A stretch of 64,000 bases of DNA, taken from NCBI RefSeq assembly GCF_049856175.1, contig NZ_JBNDNA010000002.1:1-64000 (forward strand), in the 5' to 3' direction. This DNA comes from JB111 sp049856175. Its GTDB lineage: Bacteria; Actinomycetota; Actinomycetes; Actinomycetales; Actinomycetaceae. The notes under the pieces are model-generated. The model did no database searches. It was not told the origin of the DNA and worked only from the letters and a program-made list of their open reading frames with translations. The translations under genes and the position numbers were made by a program. Shown one piece after another: positions 61,006 to 64,000 of this stretch. How positions within the stretch are numbered: the first letter of the stretch is position 1; every line of letters starts with the position of its first letter.

Positions 61006-62526
61006 ATGCTGATCGGAATCGACCTCGGAACCTCGAGCTTCAAGGCCATCGCCGTCGACGACGACGGAGTGGTGGTCGCCAAGTCCACCGCGACCTACCC
61101 GCTGATCAACCTCCGGTCGGGCTGGTCCGAGCAGGAGCCCGCGGAGTGGTGGCGCGCCACCGGCGAGGCGATGACCGCGCTCGCCGCCCAGCTGCCCGAG
61201 AAGGGCAAGGAGATCACCGGCATCGGCCTGTGCGGGCAGATGCACGGCCTGACCGCGATGGATGCCGACGGCGAGGTCATCCGCCCCGCCATCCTGTGGA
61301 ACGACCAGCGCTGCGCCGCCGAGTGCGACTGGATCACCGAGCAGGTCGGCGGGCTCGACAAGCTCGTCGAGCTCAACGGCAACCGCATGTTCCCCGGCTA
61401 CACGGGCGGCAAGATCATCTGGCTGCGCGACCACGAGCCGGAGAACTACGCGAAGATGGTCCGCCTGCTCAACCCCAAGGACTACATCCGCTTCCGGATG
61501 ACCGGCCTGTACGTCACCGACGTCTCCGACGCCTCGGGCACCGGGCTGTTCGACGTCCGCAACCGCACCTGGTCGCTCGAGCTGCTCAGGGCCATCGACA
61601 TCGACCCCGCGCTGCTGCCCGACGTCGTGGAGTCGACCGAGCAGACCGGCACCCTCGACGACGACATCGCCGCCGCGTGGGGCTTCCCCGCCGGCACACC
61701 CGTCTTCGGCGGTGGCGGCGACGCCGTCATCCAGACCTCGGCGATGGGACTTATCGAGGAGGGCTCCGCGGGCTTCACGGTCGGTACGGCGGGGATCGTC
61801 GCCGGCGGGCTCTCGCGCTACCCGGACAACCCCGCCGGCCGGGTCCAGGTCAGCTGCGGCAACGAGCCGGGCCGCTGGCACATCATGGGCAACGCGAACA
61901 GCGCCGGCGGCGCCTTCCAGTGGCTGCGCGACGCGCTCAGGCCGCTCAACGACGACGAGGAGCTGTCCTTCCAGACGCTCGTCCGCCTCGCCCGCGAGGT
62001 CGAGCCCGGCGCGAACGGCGTCCTCTTCCTGCCCTACCTCCTCGGCGAGCGGTCCCCCAACCTCGCCCCCGACGCGAGCGCCGCGCTCGTCGGCCTCACC
62101 CAGATGCACGACGTCGGGCACATCGCCCGCGCCGTCATGGAGGGTGTCCTGCTCAACATGCGCGGGATCTTCGAGATCTGCGTCGACGCCGGCCTGCAGA
62201 GCGACCAGGTCGTCGCCTCCGGCGGGGTGTCCAACGACCCGATGTGGCTGCAGCTCCTCGCCGACATCCTCGGCCGCGAGGTCGTCACGCAGGTCGGCGC
62301 CTCCGAGGGTGGCGCGTACGGCGCCGTGCTCGCCGCCGGCGTCGGCACCGGCCTCTGGGCGGACCTCACGTCCGCGCTCACCCAGGTCAAGGTCGAGAAG
62401 ACCTACGTGCCCGACGACGACAGGCACGCCCGTTACGAGACCATCTTCGGGGCGCACCGCAGGCTGCACGGCGCGCTCACGGAGGTCTACGAGCTCGCCC
62501 GCACGGCCGAGGGCGTCTCCGCGTGA
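61006..62526 (+). CDS. xylB: Xylulokinase-like FGGY kinase
   Basis: A 506-residue kinase. IGIDLGTSSFKAIAVDDDG, CGQMHGLTAMDADGEV, PAILWNDQRCAAECDWI, GYTGGKIIWLRDHEPENYA and FGGGGDAVIQTSAMGLIEEG are close to XylB. GVSNDPMWLQLLADILGREV is the C-terminal nucleotide region. Makes a ketopentose or ketotetrose phosphate. GTGA overlap with the HAD phosphatase. Confidence 0.88.
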   Translation: MLIGIDLGTSSFKAIAVDDDGVVVAKSTATYPLINLRSGWSEQEPAEWWRATGEAMTALAAQLPEKGKEITGIGLCGQMHGLTAMDADGEVIRPAILWNDQRCAAECDWITEQVGGLDKLVELNGNRMFPGYTGGKIIWLRDHEPENYAKMVRLLNPKDYIRFRMTGLYVTDVSDASGTGLFDVRNRTWSLELLRAIDIDPALLPDVVESTEQTGTLDDDIAAAWGFPAGTPVFGGGGDAVIQTSAMGLIEEGSAGFTVGTAGIVAGGLSRYPDNPAGRVQVSCGNEPGRWHIMGNANSAGGAFQWLRDALRPLNDDEELSFQTLVRLAREVEPGANGVLFLPYLLGERSPNLAPDASAALVGLTQMHDVGHIARAVMEGVLLNMRGIFEICVDAGLQSDQVVASGGVSNDPMWLQLLADILGREVVTQVGASEGGAYGAVLAAGVGTGLWADLTSALTQVKVEKTYVPDDDRHARYETIFGAHRRLHGALTEVYELARTAEGVSA

Positions 62527-63266
62527 CGGCATTCGACCCGGGCGCTCCCGATGCCGTGCCGGTCCGCGGGGTCGTCCTCGACCTCGACGGCACGCTCGTC
62601 GACACGCTGGCCGACGTCACCGCCGCGCTGACCGGCGCGTTCGAGGAGGCCGGCCTGCCCGCGGTCGACCCCGCGCTGGCCGCCCGCGGCATGGGCCACG
62701 GGGCCTACGACCTCGTGCTCACCGCCATGCAGGAGGTCGCACCGGGACGTGCGGCGGACGAGGCGTTCGTGCGCGACGTCCACGACCGGTACCGGGCCCG
62801 GTACGCGGCGGCACCGGCCGCACTGTCGACCCCGTACGCCGACGCCGCGGACGTGCTGCCCGCGCTGCGCCGGGCGGGCATCAGGGTCGGCATCTGCACG
62901 AACAAGTCGACCGCCCTGTCGACCGAGGTCCTGCGTGCCGTCGGACTCGACGAGGTCGTGGAGGTCGTGCTCGGCCGCGACTCCGTCCAGCACCCCAAGC
63001 CCGACCCGCGGCACCTGCTCGACGTCCTCGACCGGCTCGGCCTGCGGCCCGAGGAGACCGTCTACGTGGGCGACAACCCCGTCGACGTCGTGGTCGGGGC
63101 CGGTGCCGGCGTCCGCTACCGGCACGTCGCCTGGGGCGAGCCGGTCGACCCCGACGTCGTGCGGATCGAACGGTTCGCCGACCTCGCCCGCGACCTCGAC
63201 GTGCCCGGGCTCGCCGTGCCCGAGCTGCACGACGCCACCCCCACCACCCCCGCCAAGGAGCACTGA
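62523..63266 (+). CDS. HAD-superfamily phosphatase, phosphoglycolate phosphatase-like
   Basis: A 247-residue HAD hydrolase. VVLDLDGTLVDTLADVTAAL has the DxD nucleophile, ICTNKSTALS the Thr/Ser, HPKPDPRHLLDVL the Lys, and YVGDNPVDVVVGAGAG the acidic pair. Resembles Gph. In this cluster it may remove phosphate from a side product such as phosphoglycolate. Confidence 0.88.
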   Translation: MTAFDPGAPDAVPVRGVVLDLDGTLVDTLADVTAALTGAFEEAGLPAVDPALAARGMGHGAYDLVLTAMQEVAPGRAADEAFVRDVHDRYRARYAAAPAALSTPYADAADVLPALRRAGIRVGICTNKSTALSTEVLRAVGLDEVVEVVLGRDSVQHPKPDPRHLLDVLDRLGLRPEETVYVGDNPVDVVVGAGAGVRYRHVAWGEPVDPDVVRIERFADLARDLDVPGLAVPELHDATPTTPAKEH

Positions 63267-63267
63267 C

Positions 63268-64000
63268 ATGGACGCACTCTCCGCGCAGGACCGGGCGAAG
63301 AAGGCGGTCGGCATCGCCGCCGTCGAGCGCTACGTCCGGCCCGGCATGCTGCTCGGGCTCGGCTCGGGCACGACGAGCCACTGGTTCGTGCGCGCGCTCG
63401 CCGACAAGGTGGCCGACGGGCTCGAGGTCCGCGGCGTGCCGACGTCGAACGCGACGAAGGACCTCGCGCTCGAGCTCGGCGTGCCGCTCGTCGGGTTCGA
63501 CGAGATCGACCGCCTCGAGCTCGTCGTCGACGGGCCGGACGAGGTCGACCACGACGGCCACATGATCAAGGGCGGCGGCGCGTGCCTGCTGTGGGAGCGG
63601 ATCGTGGCCGACGCCGCGGATTGTTACGTGGTGGTGGCAGACACGAGCAAGCTCAAGGACCGCCTCGGCGCGTTCCCGCTGCCGATCGAGGTGATCCAGC
63701 ACGGGTGGGAGTCCACCAGCCGGTCGATCGGCCGGCTGCTGCAGCACCACGGCTACCCGGCAGGCGTCGACCTGGTCCGGCGGGTCGACCAGGCGGGTGA
63801 GGTCGTCATCACGGACAGCGGGAACTTCATCGTCGACGCCCACCTCAAGGAGATCGACGACCCGCTCGTGCTCGACCGGGAGCTCAACTGGATCCCCGGC
63901 GTCGTCGAGAACGGCCTGTTCACCGGCCTCGCGGACGAGGTGATCTTCTGCGACCCGTCCGGGGAGGTCTCGATCATGTCCTGCGAGCACGCGCCCGCCG
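63268..64000 (+). CDS. rpiA: Ribose-5-phosphate isomerase A (partial at window end)
   Basis: Open from the ATG at 63268 to the window edge (about 244 codons, near the full family length). GLGSGTTSHWFVRALAD is the phosphate-binding loop, VDGPDEVDHDGHMIKGGGAC the catalytic Asp and Lys region (DGxDEVD...KGGG), and IPGVVENGLFTGLADEVIF the C-terminal signature. Interconverts ribulose and ribose 5-phosphates, or in sugar clusters a four-carbon analogue. GCCAAGGAG precedes the ATG. Confidence 0.88.
   Translation, partial: MDALSAQDRAKKAVGIAAVERYVRPGMLLGLGSGTTSHWFVRALADKVADGLEVRGVPTSNATKDLALELGVPLVGFDEIDRLELVVDGPDEVDHDGHMIKGGGACLLWERIVADAADCYVVVADTSKLKDRLGAFPLPIEVIQHGWESTSRSIGRLLQHHGYPAGVDLVRRVDQAGEVVITDSGNFIVDAHLKEIDDPLVLDRELNWIPGVVENGLFTGLADEVIFCDPSGEVSIMSCEHAPA

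Noticed and set aside
59520..63266. 1248-codon plus-strand frame
   Set aside because: Its last part is the genuine HAD phosphatase frame; the rest is Arg-rich shadow of the ALDH and xylB genes.

Overview
The window reads as a chromosomal segment of a very GC-rich actinobacterium. Supporting features are strong G/C third-position codon use, many GTG starts, 4-bp stop/start overlaps, two DtxR/IdeR-type iron boxes, a heme oxygenase with the HmuO His20 region, actinobacterial lipoprotein signals and VapBC/FitAB modules. Gene content would suit Micrococcales, but no rRNA or other taxonomic marker is present, so the genus is left open. A run of ten N at 8167-8176, next to homopolymer runs, is a scaffold join.

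Layout. 1-1.5 kb: a partial, less GC-rich membrane protein gene, a decayed CinA paralogue and a cupin fragment. 1.5-8.1 kb: a DoxX gene divergent from an IclR regulator, then a catabolic cluster (CoA transferase III, citryl-CoA-lyase-like protein, LigB, LigA, amidohydrolase). 8.2-9.6 kb: a VapBC pair and a lipoprotein. 10-15.2 kb: an O-antigen-ligase-like protein convergent with a minus-strand run of GT2 glycosyltransferase, CinA, acyl-CoA-dehydrogenase-like protein and a PIG-L/methyltransferase fusion. 15.3-22 kb: FUSC and FNT membrane proteins, an AbrB/PIN pair, ArsR plus SRPBCC, DAHP synthase and a FitAB pair lying between direct repeats. 22-31 kb: RNB ribonuclease, metal P-type ATPase with a separate HMA protein and a divergent Crp/Fnr regulator, heme oxygenase, a second O-antigen-ligase-like protein and a hydrolase. 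31-37 kb: LacI regulator, a PotABCD-type transporter and an adenosine-deaminase-like enzyme. 38.6-43 kb: a GntR / ADP-ribosylglycohydrolase / NCS1 permease / PfkB kinase cluster resembling E. coli yegTUVW. 43-47.6 kb: siderophore uptake (two FecCD permeases, binding lipoprotein, SIP reductase) around an iron box. 47.8-54.7 kb: O-methyltransferase, formamidase, FMN hydroxyacid dehydrogenase, FGGY kinase, serine hydrolase. 54.8-64 kb: a sugar or sugar-acid cluster with a FadR-type regulator, two aldehyde dehydrogenases, an FAH-family enzyme, a 2-hydroxyacid dehydrogenase, a xylulokinase-like kinase, a HAD phosphatase and RpiA, cut by the window end.

The most distinctive non-coding signal is a set of short intergenic repeats: a palindromic element in four copies (three between convergent genes), a second dispersed element built on CGAACCCACA, a 47-bp hairpin-bearing triplet upstream of DAHP synthase, 23-bp units at two loci and a 13-bp tandem array. 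Several loci carry decayed duplicates (two cinA remnants, one aroG 3' remnant), so small duplications appear common here. The best candidates for undescribed biochemistry are the LigAB/CoA cluster at 3.2-8.1 kb and the glycosyltransferase to PIG-L operon at 11.2-15.2 kb.
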